Positions 1 to 10,488 of a stretch of DNA of 64,000 nt are shown here, in pieces (within the stretch, counting starts at the first letter, position 1; each line of letters starts with the position of its first letter). The stretch lies in assembly GCF_001952075.1 (NCBI RefSeq), contig NZ_LXYU01000004.1, positions 310,001-374,000 on the forward strand, in the 5' to 3' direction. Source of the stretch: Ditibartonella apis. Lineage in GTDB: Bacteria; Pseudomonadota; Alphaproteobacteria; Rhizobiales; Rhizobiaceae. The notes below the pieces were generated by a model. That model ran no database searches and was not told the origin of the DNA. It worked only from the letters and a program-made list of their open reading frames with translations. Both the position numbers and the translations under genes were made by a program.

Positions 1-1426
1 CTTCGTTCATAAAGTGTGTTGTAATGAAAATCGTTACATTATCGTTGCGTGACAATTCACCGAGTTGTTGCCACAGCTGATCGCGTGCAATCGGATCCAC
101 ACCCGATGTCGGTTCGTCAAGTATCAGAATTTCCGGTTCATGCAGTAATGCAACGGCGAGCGACATGCGTTGCCGGATACCAAGCGGCAATGAATCCGGC
201 ATCGCATCGAGCACATCCTTAAGCTCGAAGCGGTCAATCATTGCCTGCATACGCGCCTTGACTTTATCAGCCGGAATTTCAAAAAGCTTTGCGTGCAGCT
301 CCAGATTCTCGAGCACAGTTAATTCGGCATAAAGCGAAAAGGCCTGACTCATGTAACCGACATGGCGACGCGTCTCCATGTCGTTGGCGTTAATCTGTCT
401 GCCAAACAGTTTTGCGGTACCTTCTGTTGCTGGTAACAGCCCTGTCAACATTTTCATCGTGGTGCTTTTACCGCACCCGTTCGACCCCAAAAATCCGAAA
501 ATTTCACCTTTTTTAATACGAAAGCTGACATGATCGACGGCAGTAAAATCACCAAAACGCTGTGTTAATCCATCTGCCTCGATAGCTATATCCTCGTTGC
601 CGGATTCTTTTCGCGGAGGAATAATAACTTCTACATGCCCTTTTTGTTCTTCAGCGGGCATCAGAGCAATGAATGCTTCATCGAGATTAGGCGTTCCGGT
701 TTTTTTAAGCAGCTCGTCCGGTGTACCAGTTGCAAGAATTTTGCCATTATACATGGCGATCAACCAATCAAACCGCGCAGCTTCCTCCATATAGGCTGTA
801 GCAACCATCACGCTCATATCTGAGCGCTCTTTCCGGATATCATCTATCAGATCCCAGAATTGTCTTCTGGAAAGCGGATCAACACCCGTCGTTGGTTCAT
901 CAAGTACAAGAAGCTTCGGGTCGTGGATAAGGGAGCAAATAAGGCCGAGCTTCTGTTTCATGCCACCCGAAAGCTTTCCCGCAGGGCGACTTTCAAAACC
1001 GTTGAGACCGGTCCTTTCGCAAAGCTCCGCAATCCGTGCCTCACGTTCTCTTTTATCTTGCCCGAAAAGCCTTGCAAAGAAATCGGCATTTTCCTGAACA
1101 GACAGGGTTGGATACAGATTTTTTCCCAGTCCTTGCGGCATATAGGCAATATCCGGACAGACATCGAGCCTATGTTGTTTGTCCCGCATATCGCCGTCCA
1201 AAACGCGGACAGTCCCTTCCTGTATCTCGCGTGCGCCGGTAATCAGCGATAGAAGACTTGATTTACCAACACCATCAGGGCCGATCATACCAATCATTTT
1301 GCCGGACGGTACGTCGAGATCAATCCCGTCAAGCGCAACTTTTTCACCATAAACCAAGCGGACACCGCTCAGTTTTACAACTGGTGCATTAGTTGGCTGG
1401 ATTTTCGTTTCGGTTGAGTCTGTCAT
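1..1426 (-). CDS. ABC exporter ATPase with two nucleotide-binding domains (partial)
   Basis: The product would energise export across the inner membrane together with the HlyD-type adaptor encoded just upstream. The frame reads from ATG at 1426 to the window edge (475 codons) with no stop, so the C-terminus is missing. Two ATPase domains are visible. The first has Walker [10 protein letters not shown] near residue 50, signature LSGGMKQ near 150 and Walker [14 protein letters not shown] near 170. The second has Walker [10 protein letters not shown] near 315, a variant signature LPLGIRQR near 410, Walker [13 protein letters not shown] near 430 and an H-loop TTHFMNE at the edge. This tandem arrangement is typical of the YhiH/RbbA family, whose members often carry a membrane domain after the ATPases; whether this one does cannot be seen. 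Its ATG overlaps the adaptor stop in an ATGA junction. The substrate is unknown. Confidence 0.9.
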   Translation of the reverse strand, partial: MTDSTETKIQPTNAPVVKLSGVRLVYGEKVALDGIDLDVPSGKMIGMIGPDGVGKSSLLSLITGAREIQEGTVRVLDGDMRDKQHRLDVCPDIAYMPQGLGKNLYPTLSVQENADFFARLFGQDKREREARIAELCERTGLNGFESRPAGKLSGGMKQKLGLICSLIHDPKLLVLDEPTTGVDPLSRRQFWDLIDDIRKERSDMSVMVATAYMEEAARFDWLIAMYNGKILATGTPDELLKKTGTPNLDEAFIALMPAEEQKGHVEVIIPPRKESGNEDIAIEADGLTQRFGDFTAVDHVSFRIKKGEIFGFLGSNGCGKSTTMKMLTGLLPATEGTAKLFGRQINANDMETRRHVGYMSQAFSLYAELTVLENLELHAKLFEIPADKVKARMQAMIDRFELKDVLDAMPDSLPLGIRQRMSLAVALLHEPEILILDEPTSGVDPIARDQLWQQLGELSRNDNVTIFITTHFMNE

Positions 1427-2496
1427 TTAACCACAGGTGTGCTAACAATCTTCGGCCATTTTGCATTGGGATCAGTTTTGACATAAGCCACGCCGGGCAA
1501 ACCGGTCTTGACCTGTTTGATATATTTTTCCAGCAAATCTTGCGGGATTTGTGCACGAACACGGAACATCAGCTTTGCACGTTCTTCAGCTGTTTCAACC
1601 GTTTTCGGCGTAAATTGCGCGACATCGGACACAAATGAAATATTAGCTGGAATGACGTACTGCGGTGCTGCATCAAGCACAATTCTCGCTTCGGTGCCGA
1701 TAGCAATTTTCCCAACTGTTTTTGTGGGCAAGAAAAACGTCATGTAAACATCACCGAGATCGACGAGGTTAAGCACCCGACCACCTGCTGCCACGACTTC
1801 TCCCGGTTGAGCAATACGGTATTGTATGCGACCGGATCTCGTCGCCTTAAGCTCGCTATCATTAATATCCGATTGAATGCGTTCAATCGTTGCCTTGGCT
1901 GCATCAACAGCCGCTTCGGCATTTACAACATTCGCTTTTGCCGTTGAAACGGCAACTTTCGCTGCAGCAAATTGAGCCTTTGACGCTGCAACTGCAGCAA
2001 GTGCGCCGTCATATGTTGCCTGATCATCGTCCCGAACCTGCGTCGATACAGTGCCTTTTTGCTGCAATGTTGCTGAACGTTGATAACGTCTATTGGAATT
2101 ATCCCGCTGGACTTCATTTTGTGCAACAGTCGCTTCGGCTGCTTCTTGTTCAGCCTGACGCTGTTCGACTTCCATCTTTGCAGTATCGACATTAATGACT
2201 GCCCGTTTTAATTGGGCTTCAGCTTCCCGTAATTGAGCTCTCAAATTATCGGTATCCATATGCGCGACGACGTCTCCGATATGGACAAAGTCGCCCTCTC
2301 TCACGGTAATATCCTGAATACGTCCAGCAAGTTTCGAAGCGATATCGATTTCTGTGGCCTCTATACGCCCGTTCCCCATAGCAATGCCTTCAGGCAATCC
2401 CGGGTGAAGATAGGTTTTCAAGCCGCTATAGGCTGCAACTACAACAATCACACCGACTGCTATCCAACCCCATTTTGTCTTACCTTTTGCAGCCAT
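1423..2496 (-). CDS. HlyD-family periplasmic adaptor (YhiI-like)
   Basis: This is a membrane fusion protein of 357 residues that would bridge an inner-membrane ABC exporter to an outer-membrane channel. A single N-terminal membrane segment lies at about residues 8-28. A biotinyl/lipoyl-like segment follows ([18 protein letters not shown], then [14 protein letters not shown]). Next comes a long Ala/Gln/Glu-rich stretch at about 75-200 that should form the alpha-hairpin coiled coil, then the second half of the lipoyl domain ([18 protein letters not shown]) and a beta-barrel. Its stop overlaps the start of the two-domain ATPase by four bases, so the two are translationally coupled. The family assignment is secure; the exported compound is not inferable from sequence. 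Confidence 0.92.
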   Translation of the reverse strand: MAAKGKTKWGWIAVGVIVVVAAYSGLKTYLHPGLPEGIAMGNGRIEATEIDIASKLAGRIQDITVREGDFVHIGDVVAHMDTDNLRAQLREAEAQLKRAVINVDTAKMEVEQRQAEQEAAEATVAQNEVQRDNSNRRYQRSATLQQKGTVSTQVRDDDQATYDGALAAVAASKAQFAAAKVAVSTAKANVVNAEAAVDAAKATIERIQSDINDSELKATRSGRIQYRIAQPGEVVAAGGRVLNLVDLGDVYMTFFLPTKTVGKIAIGTEARIVLDAAPQYVIPANISFVSDVAQFTPKTVETAEERAKLMFRVRAQIPQDLLEKYIKQVKTGLPGVAYVKTDPNAKWPKIVSTPVVK

Positions 2497-3066
2497 AAAA
2501 CAGTCTCCATTCTAATTCCACTAAACAGGAATGTATCCAAAACCAAGTTCGGCGCGTCACATTATCATTCATCATTGTGTTTGCAAAGTTGCCTTTTATT
2601 AAACAAACAGTTGAAAATAACAATGTGAACGCCAAGTTCAAAAAATATAGTGATGATATGTGCAATAATATGTCTGTTGTTATGAATATTTTTAAAATTC
2701 AATAGCGAATAAATAAAATATAAGAATTAATTTCTATTGAAAAATTAAACATTTACTAAAAAGATACGTGAAGTAAAAAGTAATCATCTGAAAACGAAAA
2801 TGTGGCTGGCAATTTTATTAAATAGAAATTTTAATGCCAATTTTCTGAACTGTAAACGCTCGGACGCTGTCTTAAATTAATAAAAAATAGATTTTCTTCC
2901 ACACAATAAAATTGGGTTTTATTCAAAGGATTGAAAATTAATCAAGCGATGGAATCGTGATTTCCATACTTTCGAGAACAAATTTCAGTCGGGTAAATAG
3001 CGCTTTAGAAGTTGAAAGTTTTCAACCCTGACCCCAAAAATTTTCGCCACTCGCCCAAAAAGAAAA
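2497..3066. other. AT-rich intergenic region between adaptor gene and tRNA-Leu
   Basis: About 570 bases with no convincing gene. The stretch is very AT-rich from about 2640 to 2960, with many short A and T runs. It must hold the promoter of the exporter operon, which is transcribed leftwards, but I cannot assign -35/-10 boxes with confidence. It lies on the 3' side of the tRNA-Leu gene. Confidence 0.6.
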
Positions 3067-3151
3067 TGGTGCGGTCGAGAAGACTCGAACTTCCACGGGT
3101 TTCCCCACAGCGACCTCAACGCTGCGCGTCTACCAATTCCGCCACGACCGC
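3067..3151 (-). tRNA. tRNA-Leu (anticodon GAG)
   Basis: Read on the minus strand, the 85-nt gene starts GCGGTCG and ends CGACCGC, giving a perfect 7-bp acceptor stem, followed by discriminator A and an encoded CCA (3067-3069). The anticodon loop reads TTGAGGT, giving GAG, which reads CUC/CUU leucine codons. The long variable arm expected for tRNA-Leu is present, and the T-loop reads GTTCGAGTC. It lies downstream of hisI in the same orientation. Confidence 0.95.
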
Positions 3152-3292
3152 ACGTGTAAGAGCCAATAATTTATCAGCTGGCGGCATTTAACAAATCGAC
3201 AGAAGCAAAACAAGACCTTTTTTGAAAAAAGGGGAATATTTATTCGAACATTCCCGTAAAAATCGGTTTTGACCATGATTGTCCTACGAATT

Positions 3293-3721
3293 TCAGGTTT
3301 TATAAACCTCATCAGGATCGAACATGAGATTCTTATCATCTTCTTCGAGCGTGGCAACGCCATTACTCATTTCCAGATGCCGATAAAAGCAACTTTTATG
3401 ACCCGTGTGGCAGGTTGCACCGGCACCTTGCACATGGACTTTGAGCCAGAGTGCATCCTGATCGCAATCAACCCGAATCTCTTCAATTTGCTGAAGATTT
3501 CCCGAGCTTTCACCTTTTTTCCATATTTTTTGGCGAGATCGCGACCAATAATGGGCAATCCCCGTCTCAAGAGTAAGCGCCAATGCCTCTTCATTCATAA
3601 ATGCAACCATCAGAAGATTACCGTCAGTTGCGCCGGTAACCACTGCAGTGATGAGACCCTTTTCATCGAATTTGGGGGAAAACTGTGTCCCCTCTTCCCG
3701 ATTACATTTTTGTTCAGACAA
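3293..3721 (-). CDS. hisI: phosphoribosyl-AMP cyclohydrolase
   Basis: HisI opens the purine ring of phosphoribosyl-AMP, the third step of histidine biosynthesis, in the cytoplasm. The 142-residue length fits the stand-alone enzyme, not the hisIE fusion. The Mg-binding DCDQDA motif and the zinc ligands in [14 protein letters not shown] are present. The start is a TTG at 3721 with an AGGA ribosome-binding site about seven bases upstream; no better ATG exists at the N-terminus. The gene follows folE with 18 bases between them, an order seen in related alphaproteobacteria, so the two are probably co-transcribed. Confidence 0.95.
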   Translation of the reverse strand: MSEQKCNREEGTQFSPKFDEKGLITAVVTGATDGNLLMVAFMNEEALALTLETGIAHYWSRSRQKIWKKGESSGNLQQIEEIRVDCDQDALWLKVHVQGAGATCHTGHKSCFYRHLEMSNGVATLEEDDKNLMFDPDEVYKT

Positions 3722-3739
3722 TTTTTATCCTCGTCACCA

Positions 3740-4360
3740 TCAGAAGCCGCGTATCATTTTAACAAAATTGACCTGCGCCTCGACATTGTCTTTGTAATAG
3801 CCTCGATATGTTGCTGTAATTGTCGTAGAGCCCTGTTTTTTTACGCCGCGCATTGCCATGCACATGTGTTCGGCTTCAATGAGAACAGCAACACCGCGCG
3901 GTTTCAAATATTTGTAAAGGGCATCTGCAACCTGCGCAGTTATGCTTTCTTGCGTTTGCAAACGTTTGGCATATACATCGACCACACGCGGTATCTTGGA
4001 TAGACCGACGACTTTACCATCAGGCAAATAGGCGACGTGGGCTTTTCCGATGATCGGCACCATATGGTGCTCGCAATGGGAGTAGAATGGAATATCTTTA
4101 ATCAGGACAGGATCATTATAGCCTGATACTTCGTCAAACACCGTCCCCAAAATTTCTTCCGGTGATTGGTTATAACCGGCAAACATTTCTTCATAGGCCT
4201 TGATAACCCGCTTTGGAGTATTGACAAGTCCCTCTCTCTCGGGATTTTCCCCTACCCACAGTAACAAAGTGCGTACTGCAGCTTCTGCTTCTTCCCGGCT
4301 AGGACGTTGGTTCATCGCCTGATTAACCGAATGGGGTGCACTTTTTCGAACAGATTGCAT
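3740..4360 (-). CDS. folE: GTP cyclohydrolase I
   Basis: FolE converts GTP to 7,8-dihydroneopterin triphosphate, the first step of tetrahydrofolate synthesis. The chosen start is ATG at 4360 (206 residues), preceded by GGAG at proper spacing. An upstream in-frame start at 4426 would add 22 residues that look non-coding and would run through a leader hairpin. Family hallmarks are the zinc and active-site motifs [10 protein letters not shown] and [10 protein letters not shown], and the GTP-binding region [14 protein letters not shown] perfect inverted repeat sits in the leader (4377-4398). Confidence 0.95.
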   Translation of the reverse strand: MQSVRKSAPHSVNQAMNQRPSREEAEAAVRTLLLWVGENPEREGLVNTPKRVIKAYEEMFAGYNQSPEEILGTVFDEVSGYNDPVLIKDIPFYSHCEHHMVPIIGKAHVAYLPDGKVVGLSKIPRVVDVYAKRLQTQESITAQVADALYKYLKPRGVAVLIEAEHMCMAMRGVKKQGSTTITATYRGYYKDNVEAQVNFVKMIRGF

Positions 4361-4376
4361 AAATAGACTCCAATTG

Positions 4377-4398
4377 ACTACCAAAGAAACTTGGTAGT
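4377..4398 (-). promoter_or_regulatory. hairpin in the folE leader
   Basis: A perfect 8-bp inverted repeat, ACTACCAA then a 6-base loop then TTGGTAGT, lies just upstream of the folE ribosome-binding site and between folE and the divergent Fe-S scaffold gene. There is no following T-run, so it does not look like a terminator. It could be an RNA hairpin controlling folE translation or a DNA operator. No riboswitch class is recognisable. Confidence 0.4.
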
Positions 4399-4481
4399 TA
4401 TAACGACTACTCCTATATAAACACATATATTGAGAATCAAAGTGAGATCACAAAAAACAGGTTGTTTTCGAGCAACAAAAT

Positions 4482-4919
4482 ATGATTGACGAAATTTATA
4501 ACGATAAAATTCTGGGATACGCGGCGCATATAGATAAAATAGGCCGTTTAGATAAGCCCGACGCTACAGCCCAAAAACATTCGAGGATCTGCGGCTCGAC
4601 TGTGACCGTTGATCTAAAAATGAAAAATGGTGTCGTAACAGAGTTTGCCCATGTTGTGCGTGCATGTGCATTAGGGCAAGCTTCATCTTCGCTCATGGCA
4701 AGTCACGTTATCGGCCTAAGCGCCAACGAACTACGCTCTTTGCGAGATACCGTCTACCGCATGCTGACAGAAGATGGGCCGGTTCCAACAGGAAAATTTG
4801 CGGACTTTGCCTGCCTTGAACCAATAAAGAATTATAAAGCCCGTCAGCCCTCGACTATGCTTACTTTTGACGCAGTGGTCGATTGTATCGATCAGATTGA
4901 ATCCCGACAAAATGGCTGA
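4482..4919 (+). CDS. NifU/IscU-like iron-sulfur cluster scaffold protein
   Basis: A 145-residue protein of the SufU/IscU/NifU-N family, which binds nascent Fe-S clusters before transfer to target proteins. The three conserved cysteines are in place: C37 (SRICGST), C62 (VRACALGQAS) and C111 (DFACLEP). The second motif closely matches the alphaproteobacterial subgroup of this family. It is transcribed divergently from folE, and its end overlaps the start of yidD by eight bases, so the two genes are coupled. No isc or suf genes lie beside it, so its exact place in cluster assembly is not given by context. Confidence 0.88.
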   Translation: MIDEIYNDKILGYAAHIDKIGRLDKPDATAQKHSRICGSTVTVDLKMKNGVVTEFAHVVRACALGQASSSLMASHVIGLSANELRSLRDTVYRMLTEDGPVPTGKFADFACLEPIKNYKARQPSTMLTFDAVVDCIDQIESRQNG

Positions 4920-5253
4920 AAAGAAGGCAACACCGGTAAGCCGGAACTATCAAGGTCCTTGGCGAAAAACGCCGGGGCGGCTTATCGGAACGTCTCTTAT
5001 CCGCCTTTATCAACTCACGCTTTCGGGCTTTATCGGCAACCAATGTCGACATTTACCCACGTGTTCCGAATATACTTATGAAGCAATTGCAAGATATGGG
5101 CTTTGGGCCGGTTCATGGATGGGATTATTCCGCATTATGCGCTGCGGCCCGTTCGGAACACATGGTTTCGATCCTGTGCCCACACGACTTGGCGCAACTT
5201 ATCACTGGTATATGCCGTGGCGTTATTGGAAAATAGCCACAAAGAAGCAGTAA
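4912..5253 (+). CDS. yidD: YidD membrane-protein insertion efficiency factor
   Basis: YidD is a small protein on the inner face of the membrane that helps YidC insert membrane proteins. The start chosen is ATG at 4912 (113 residues); a longer frame from 4867 would extend into the preceding gene. The family core CRHLPTCSEYTYEAI is clear, with the following GLWAGSWMGLFRIMRCGPF and GFDPVP. Elsewhere yidD commonly sits near rnpA/yidC; here it is coupled to the Fe-S scaffold gene and precedes thrS. Confidence 0.93.
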   Translation: MAEKKATPVSRNYQGPWRKTPGRLIGTSLIRLYQLTLSGFIGNQCRHLPTCSEYTYEAIARYGLWAGSWMGLFRIMRCGPFGTHGFDPVPTRLGATYHWYMPWRYWKIATKKQ

Positions 5254-5380
5254 TTAAGGCTTTCTTTTTATCAAAAGAAAAATTAAAAGGACTTTTCATT
5301 AAACCGCTTCGTTTTCAGTAAATGAAGCAATCGACACCCCCACCCGCATTCGTTGGCGGGACTGGATTAGGAGTAATTTT

Positions 5381-7360
5381 ATGTCTTCCACGGTTTCTAT
5401 TTCATTTCCTGACGGTTCAAAACGCGATTATCCGGCAAATATGACCGGACTGGAACTTGCTCAATCAATTTCCAAATCTTTGGCAAAAAATGCTGTTGCC
5501 TACAGTTTTGACGGCGTCTTGCGTGATATGTCCGACCCTTTGGGGCAATCTGGTTCGATCGAGATTGTTACCCGCGATGATCCCCGTGCACTTGCACTCA
5601 TCCGTCATGATTGTGCGCACGTTCTTGCCGAAGCTGTGCAAGAACTCTTTCCGGGTACACAAGTCACTATTGGCCCGGTTATTGAAAACGGCTTTTATTA
5701 TGATTTTGCTCGTAATCAGCCTTTTACGCCTGAAGACCTGCCGGTAATTGAAAAGAAAATGCATGAAATTATCCGGCGCAATGCGAAATTTACGAAAGAA
5801 GTATTGCCGCGTGAAAAGGCCAAAAAGATTTTTGCGGATAAAGGCGAGCTCTACAAGGTTGAATTGGTAGATGCAATTCCGGAAAACGAGGATGTGAAAA
5901 TCTATCACCAGGGAGACTGGTTTGACCTTTGTCGCGGTCCTCATATGCAATCAACAGGGCAGATCGGAAATGCCTTTAAATTGATGAAGGTCGCCGGTGC
6001 CTATTGGAGAGGCGATTCGAATAATCCGATGTTAACCCGCATTTACGGTACCGCCTTTGCTAATGAAAAGGACCTTGCTGCCTATCTGCATATGCTTGAA
6101 GAAGCCGAAAAGCGCGATCATCGCCGTTTAGGGCGTGAAATGGATCTGTTCCATTTTCAGGAAGAAGGTCCGGGTGTTGTTTTCTGGCATGCAAAAGGCT
6201 GGAAAATGTTCCAGAATCTCGTGAGCTATATGCGCCGTCGTCTCGATGATCAGGGATATGCGGAAGTCAATGCGCCGCAAGTTCTCGATAAATCCTTGTG
6301 GGAAATATCGGGGCACTGGGAATGGTATAAAGAAAACATGTTCAAGGTAACGCCAGCCGGTGACGACGCCGATGACGATCGCGTTTACGCTTTGAAGCCG
6401 ATGAATTGCCCTGGTCATGTGCAAATTTTCAAACATGGGCTTAAATCTTACCGCGAATTGCCTATCAGACTTGCCGAATTCGGTGTAGTCCACCGTTATG
6501 AACCATCCGGTTCGCTGCACGGCTTGATGCGTGTTCGCGGTTTCACACAGGACGACGCACACATTTTCTGCACTGACGAACAGCTTGCAGACGAATGCCT
6601 CAAAATTAATGATCTGATTTTAAGCACCTATGCTGATTTTGGTTTTAATGAAATTACTGTAAAATTATCGACGCGTCCGGAAAAACGCGTGGGATCCGAC
6701 GGATTGTGGGATCATGCAGAAAGCGTCATGTCGGAAGTTCTGAAAACAATTGAAGAAAAATCGAATGGACGTATCAAGACCGGCATTCTTCCGGGAGAAG
6801 GTGCATTTTATGGTCCTAAATTCGAATACACGCTAAGAGATGCGATCGGTCGTGAATGGCAATGCGGAACTACGCAGGTCGACTTCAATTTGCCGGAAAG
6901 GTTCGGCGCTTTCTATATCGATAAAGATTCCGAAAAACGCCAACCTGTCATGATCCACCGTGCAATTTGTGGCTCGATGGAGCGCTTCCTCGGAATTCTT
7001 TTGGAAAACTATGCAGGACATTTGCCCTTATGGTTCTCGCCTCTTCAGGTTGTCGTTGCAACGATTACATCGGAAGCTGACGATTACGCCAAAAAAGTCG
7101 TCAAAAAACTCAAAGCTGCCGGTCTAATTGCAACAACTGACCTCAGAAATGAGAAGATCAACTACAAGGTACGCGAACATTCGCTACAAAAAGTACCGGT
7201 TATCCTGGTTTGTGGCAAAAGAGAGGCTGATGATGGCTCGGTAAATATGCGACGCCTAGGTAGTCAGGAACAGGTGTCTTTACCACTTGAAAAAGTCATT
7301 GCTACCCTGAAAGAGGAAGCAACACCACCTGACCTTCGCCGCTCTAACGAAGAAGATTGA
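5381..7360 (+). CDS. thrS: threonyl-tRNA synthetase
   Basis: ThrRS charges tRNA-Thr in the cytoplasm and edits mischarged serine. All domains are present in 659 residues: an N-terminal TGS domain (about 1-65), the editing domain with [10 protein letters not shown] and the FDLCRGPH motif, the class II catalytic core with [10 protein letters not shown] and [14 protein letters not shown], and a C-terminal anticodon-binding domain from about 550. The start has a strong AGGAG site at 5370-5374. A hairpin-forming GC-rich stretch lies just upstream (5348-5361) but it does not resemble a T-box. A clear terminator follows at 7374-7409. Confidence 0.98.
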   Translation: MSSTVSISFPDGSKRDYPANMTGLELAQSISKSLAKNAVAYSFDGVLRDMSDPLGQSGSIEIVTRDDPRALALIRHDCAHVLAEAVQELFPGTQVTIGPVIENGFYYDFARNQPFTPEDLPVIEKKMHEIIRRNAKFTKEVLPREKAKKIFADKGELYKVELVDAIPENEDVKIYHQGDWFDLCRGPHMQSTGQIGNAFKLMKVAGAYWRGDSNNPMLTRIYGTAFANEKDLAAYLHMLEEAEKRDHRRLGREMDLFHFQEEGPGVVFWHAKGWKMFQNLVSYMRRRLDDQGYAEVNAPQVLDKSLWEISGHWEWYKENMFKVTPAGDDADDDRVYALKPMNCPGHVQIFKHGLKSYRELPIRLAEFGVVHRYEPSGSLHGLMRVRGFTQDDAHIFCTDEQLADECLKINDLILSTYADFGFNEITVKLSTRPEKRVGSDGLWDHAESVMSEVLKTIEEKSNGRIKTGILPGEGAFYGPKFEYTLRDAIGREWQCGTTQVDFNLPERFGAFYIDKDSEKRQPVMIHRAICGSMERFLGILLENYAGHLPLWFSPLQVVVATITSEADDYAKKVVKKLKAAGLIATTDLRNEKINYKVREHSLQKVPVILVCGKREADDGSVNMRRLGSQEQVSLPLEKVIATLKEEATPPDLRRSNEED

Positions 7361-7373
7361 TTGATTTTGAGTA

Positions 7374-7409
7374 TCTGGCAGATGAATCATTTGTCTGCCA
7401 GATTTTTTT
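7374..7409 (+). terminator. intrinsic terminator of thrS
   Basis: A perfect 9-bp stem (TCTGGCAGA paired with TCTGCCAGA) is followed directly by seven T residues, beginning 13 bases after the thrS stop codon. It is a textbook rho-independent terminator. Confidence 0.9.
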
Positions 7410-7666
7410 AAAGTCGCGTTTTTGGACACAAGATGAGGACCGAAAACGGGCCTTTATCAGTAAACGCTATTTAAGGATTACATCAGTTCTATGCGCTTTG
7501 AGCAGCTTGCTTAGAGCTTTCCTTGAATGTCAGTCAGGCAAAAGAGTCGCATTGTTTAGGACTTCAACATGAAGCCATGACATCATTATCAGCAATTTGA
7601 TTGCTGATCTAACCTCCCCGTTTTGTGATGCTGTCCGGGGCTTTACGTCCGTCAATAAAAGAGCTT

Positions 7667-8743
7667 TCAATCCATTGAATCGTCAACCGGTGGAGCAGGT
7701 TGGGCGGTTGTAACGACATCGACATCTTCATCGCGTCCGGAAGTCACAGAAAATTCTTTCTGATAAATTTGATCTTTGTTCTTCGCGATTGCAATATAAT
7801 CACCCTCGGCAAGGACAAGAGTGGCATAAGCGCCGACAGTTTCACGAATAATATCACCGGAATCATTTGTTATTGACCAACTTGTGTCTGCCAGTGCTTC
7901 GCCCCCTTGCTGGCGAACAAGTTTCAAAGTGATAAGCGCAGCATGATGCTGCATTGTGGCTTCAGTAATTTTCCCGGCATCAACTCTGATATCAGAGCGC
8001 GAAATGGCGTTGGCAGATCCATAATTCGAGACGATATGATAGGTACCGGTTTTCAATCGTATAACTTCGCCTGCTTTTACGTCTGACAAAATCAACGCGG
8101 TATCGTCATTTTCACTATCATCCGAATAGATTGAGAAGCGTAAATATTGCGGGTTGATTTTACCTTCGGGCATTGTCGCATTAAGTTTTAAACCACCTGC
8201 ATCCAAGACCAGTGTTTCCGACAATTTTTGCTCGGCACGAACAGTTATCCGGCGCATTACACTGGCATGACCGAATGATACATGGACGATATAACTCCCC
8301 GGATCGAGGGAGAAATGGGCGCTGCCCCCTTCAGCGGAAGTAACAAGTGGCAATTTGTTATCAACCCCGTAGATCGGCTCATAAATACGCCAGATCAATC
8401 CACGCGAGATATCGGAACCTTTATCGGTCAAACGGGCGTTGAGAGTAAGCTCGGCCTTTTGCTGTGTGTTAACCGGTTGTTGTGCTTTCACCGGATCAGT
8501 TAAAATGTTCGGCGTCTTATTCGTTGCCGGGCTATGCACAGTTGTCGACGTATTTGCGCCTTTAGGCTCGCTGCCCTGTTTTGGCTTATTATCCTGATCA
8601 GTCTGTTGCGGCGCTGCAAAATTCAATTCCGGTTTTTTGTCTTCGGCATTTGCATTAAAAACACTTAAGACGCCCCATAAAGCAAAAAAACTTGCCGGAA
8701 CGACTATCCTTGCAGTGCATTTGAGGCGAGATTCAAGTGTCAT
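7667..8743 (-). CDS. secreted protein with three beta-sandwich-like repeats, function unknown
   Basis: The 358-residue product starts with a basic N-terminus and a hydrophobic stretch ending ANAEDKK, read as a Sec signal peptide of about 33 residues. A Pro/Gln/Asn/Thr-rich linker follows (about 35-90). The rest is three repeats of about 80 residues, each with an aromatic turn motif: LDPGSYIVHV, LKTGTYHIVS and LAEGDYIAIA. Such motifs are typical of carboxypeptidase-regulatory-like or PEGA-type beta-sandwich domains. I see no catalytic motif. Genes on either side (thrS, the Fe-S carrier) give no clue. The likely location is the periplasm or cell surface; the function is not known to me. Confidence 0.75.
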   Translation of the reverse strand: MTLESRLKCTARIVVPASFFALWGVLSVFNANAEDKKPELNFAAPQQTDQDNKPKQGSEPKGANTSTTVHSPATNKTPNILTDPVKAQQPVNTQQKAELTLNARLTDKGSDISRGLIWRIYEPIYGVDNKLPLVTSAEGGSAHFSLDPGSYIVHVSFGHASVMRRITVRAEQKLSETLVLDAGGLKLNATMPEGKINPQYLRFSIYSDDSENDDTALILSDVKAGEVIRLKTGTYHIVSNYGSANAISRSDIRVDAGKITEATMQHHAALITLKLVRQQGGEALADTSWSITNDSGDIIRETVGAYATLVLAEGDYIAIAKNKDQIYQKEFSVTSGRDEDVDVVTTAQPAPPVDDSMD

Positions 8744-8832
8744 CTGTTTTTCTGTCTGCGTTAAAAAATGTTGGCGTTAACGGAGTTAAATTAAAAATCG
8801 GTCACAACCGCTTAATTTTCAAAAAAATGCGA

Positions 8833-9159
8833 CTAAATTGAAAAACTTGCACCACAGCCGCAGGACGAAACAGCATTGGGATTGTTGATTTTGAATGCCT
8901 GCCCCATAAGGTCGTCGACGAAATCTATTTCCGATCCATCCATAAAGGGTAGAGATACCGAATCTATCAATATTGTTGCTCCGTCTTTTGTGATTACCAG
9001 ATCGTCATCTGCGGGAGGTTCGCTGACAAGATCATATTTGTAGGAAAAGCCGGAACACCCACCTCCTTCGACAGAAATGCGCAACGCGGTTTTGTCCGGT
9101 TCACCAGCCAAAATCCGCGCTATACGTTTAACCGCCGAATCGGTAACTTCAATACCCAT
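8833..9159 (-). CDS. erpA: A-type iron-sulfur carrier (ErpA/IscA-like)
   Basis: HesB/IscA-family proteins carry Fe-S clusters from the scaffold to apo-enzymes. The start is set at ATG 9159 because GGAGG lies eight bases upstream; this gives 108 residues. The three ligand cysteines are C35 (GGGCSGF) and C100/C102 (SSCGCGASF). The gene is divergent from dgt, an arrangement seen in related alphaproteobacteria. The ErpA label (as against IscA) rests on overall similarity and on the absence of an isc operon nearby, so the symbol is less certain than the family. Confidence 0.9.
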   Translation of the reverse strand: MGIEVTDSAVKRIARILAGEPDKTALRISVEGGGCSGFSYKYDLVSEPPADDDLVITKDGATILIDSVSLPFMDGSEIDFVDDLMGQAFKINNPNAVSSCGCGASFSI

Positions 9160-9255
9160 AATCAACACCTCCATGCATCAGACTGTTTTCGTAACACCGA
9201 ATATCGGATAAAAGATATCCGTTTATGAATCTAGGTCTCGATTGGAAAACTTGCA

Positions 9256-10458
9256 ATGGATATAAATGAGATAGGCTTCGGTTATCGCCCGCGTGCACCC
9301 TATGCGAGTGATCCCTCAAAAAGTCGTGGACGGCTTGTTGACGAACCGTCCAGTCCGACACGTACCGCATTCCAACGTGATCGCGACCGTATCATCCATT
9401 CGAACGCGTTCCGGCGGCTCAATCATAAAACGCAAGTTTTCATTGCTGATGAAGGTGATCTTTATCGCACGCGTCTCACACATAGTCTTGAAGTGTCACA
9501 AATCGCCCGGGCGCTCGCGCGGGCATTGCGTCTCGACGAAGACCTTGCCGAAGCGATAGCGCTTGTTCACGACTTCGGACACACGCCATTCGGGCATGCC
9601 GGTGAAGACGCATTAAACGAAAAAATGAAGCCTTTTGGCGGTTTTGACCACAATGCCCAAGGCCTGCGCATTGTCACATCACTTGAACATCGCTATCCGC
9701 GTTTTGACGGACTAAACCTCACATGGGAAACTCTGGAGGGGCTTGCAAAACACAATGGCCCGCTTACAGGTCCTGCTGCCAAAAACCCGATGATACCGGT
9801 TACTCTCATTGAATATAATAAACTTCAGAACCTTGAACTTGATAGGTTTGCCAGTCTTGAAGCGCAATGCGCAGCAATAGCAGATGATATTGCATATAAC
9901 GCTCATGACATCGACGACGGTTTACGATCCGGCCTTCTTTCTTTGACGCAGTTTGAAAATGTTGAATTGACATCCAATATTCTTGGCAGCATCAAACGAG
10001 ATTATCCCGATCTTGATAGAACACGTAGAGGCTACGAGCTTGTCCGTCGGCAAATAACCCTGATGGTTGAAGATGTCATCAACCATTCACTTGAACTCAT
10101 CGACGAGCTTTCGCCTGTCAGCATCGACGATATTCATAATGCCGGTCACCAACTTGTCCGGTTTTCTCCTAAAATGGCAAAAGCCGAACGTGAGCTTAAA
10201 CGCTTTTTGTATGATAATCTGTATCATCATGAATATGTTTGGAATCGTAGAAGCGAAGCGGAAAAAATTGTTTCCGAGTTGTTCGACTTTTATTATGAAC
10301 ACCCTGATGCAATGCCGGAAGAATGGTATAATACGACAATAAACTTGAATACCGATAAACGGGCACGAATAATTTCCGACTTCCTTTCAGGCATGACAGA
10401 CAATTATGCGCTGCGCGAATATCGACGATTGTTTGACCGCACGACTCTTTTGTCCTAA
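9256..10458 (+). CDS. dgt: dGTPase-like HD-domain triphosphohydrolase
   Basis: This family cleaves dNTPs to deoxynucleosides and triphosphate, tuning dNTP pools. The 400-residue length fits the short dGTPase-like type 2 group. HD-domain metal ligands are visible in [13 protein letters not shown] (about residue 75) and in [16 protein letters not shown] (about 104-119), with a later [11 protein letters not shown]. It is followed after 30 bases by argS and then the SPOR gene in the same direction, a likely operon. The true nucleotide preference cannot be read from the sequence. Confidence 0.93.
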   Translation: MDINEIGFGYRPRAPYASDPSKSRGRLVDEPSSPTRTAFQRDRDRIIHSNAFRRLNHKTQVFIADEGDLYRTRLTHSLEVSQIARALARALRLDEDLAEAIALVHDFGHTPFGHAGEDALNEKMKPFGGFDHNAQGLRIVTSLEHRYPRFDGLNLTWETLEGLAKHNGPLTGPAAKNPMIPVTLIEYNKLQNLELDRFASLEAQCAAIADDIAYNAHDIDDGLRSGLLSLTQFENVELTSNILGSIKRDYPDLDRTRRGYELVRRQITLMVEDVINHSLELIDELSPVSIDDIHNAGHQLVRFSPKMAKAERELKRFLYDNLYHHEYVWNRRSEAEKIVSELFDFYYEHPDAMPEEWYNTTINLNTDKRARIISDFLSGMTDNYALREYRRLFDRTTLLS

Positions 10459-10488
10459 ACGAAGGTGAGAACAACACGGATTCCCATG

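Noticed and set aside
3269-4003. 244-codon plus-strand frame
   Set aside because: It lies antisense to hisI and folE, which are certain genes.
5343-5365. T-box or other riboswitch before thrS
   Set aside because: Only a short CCCGC/GCGGG hairpin is present; no T-box core sequence or terminator/antiterminator pair.
7357-7572. 71-codon frame after thrS
   Set aside because: It starts with TTG within the thrS stop region and is crossed by the strong thrS terminator; composition is not protein-like.
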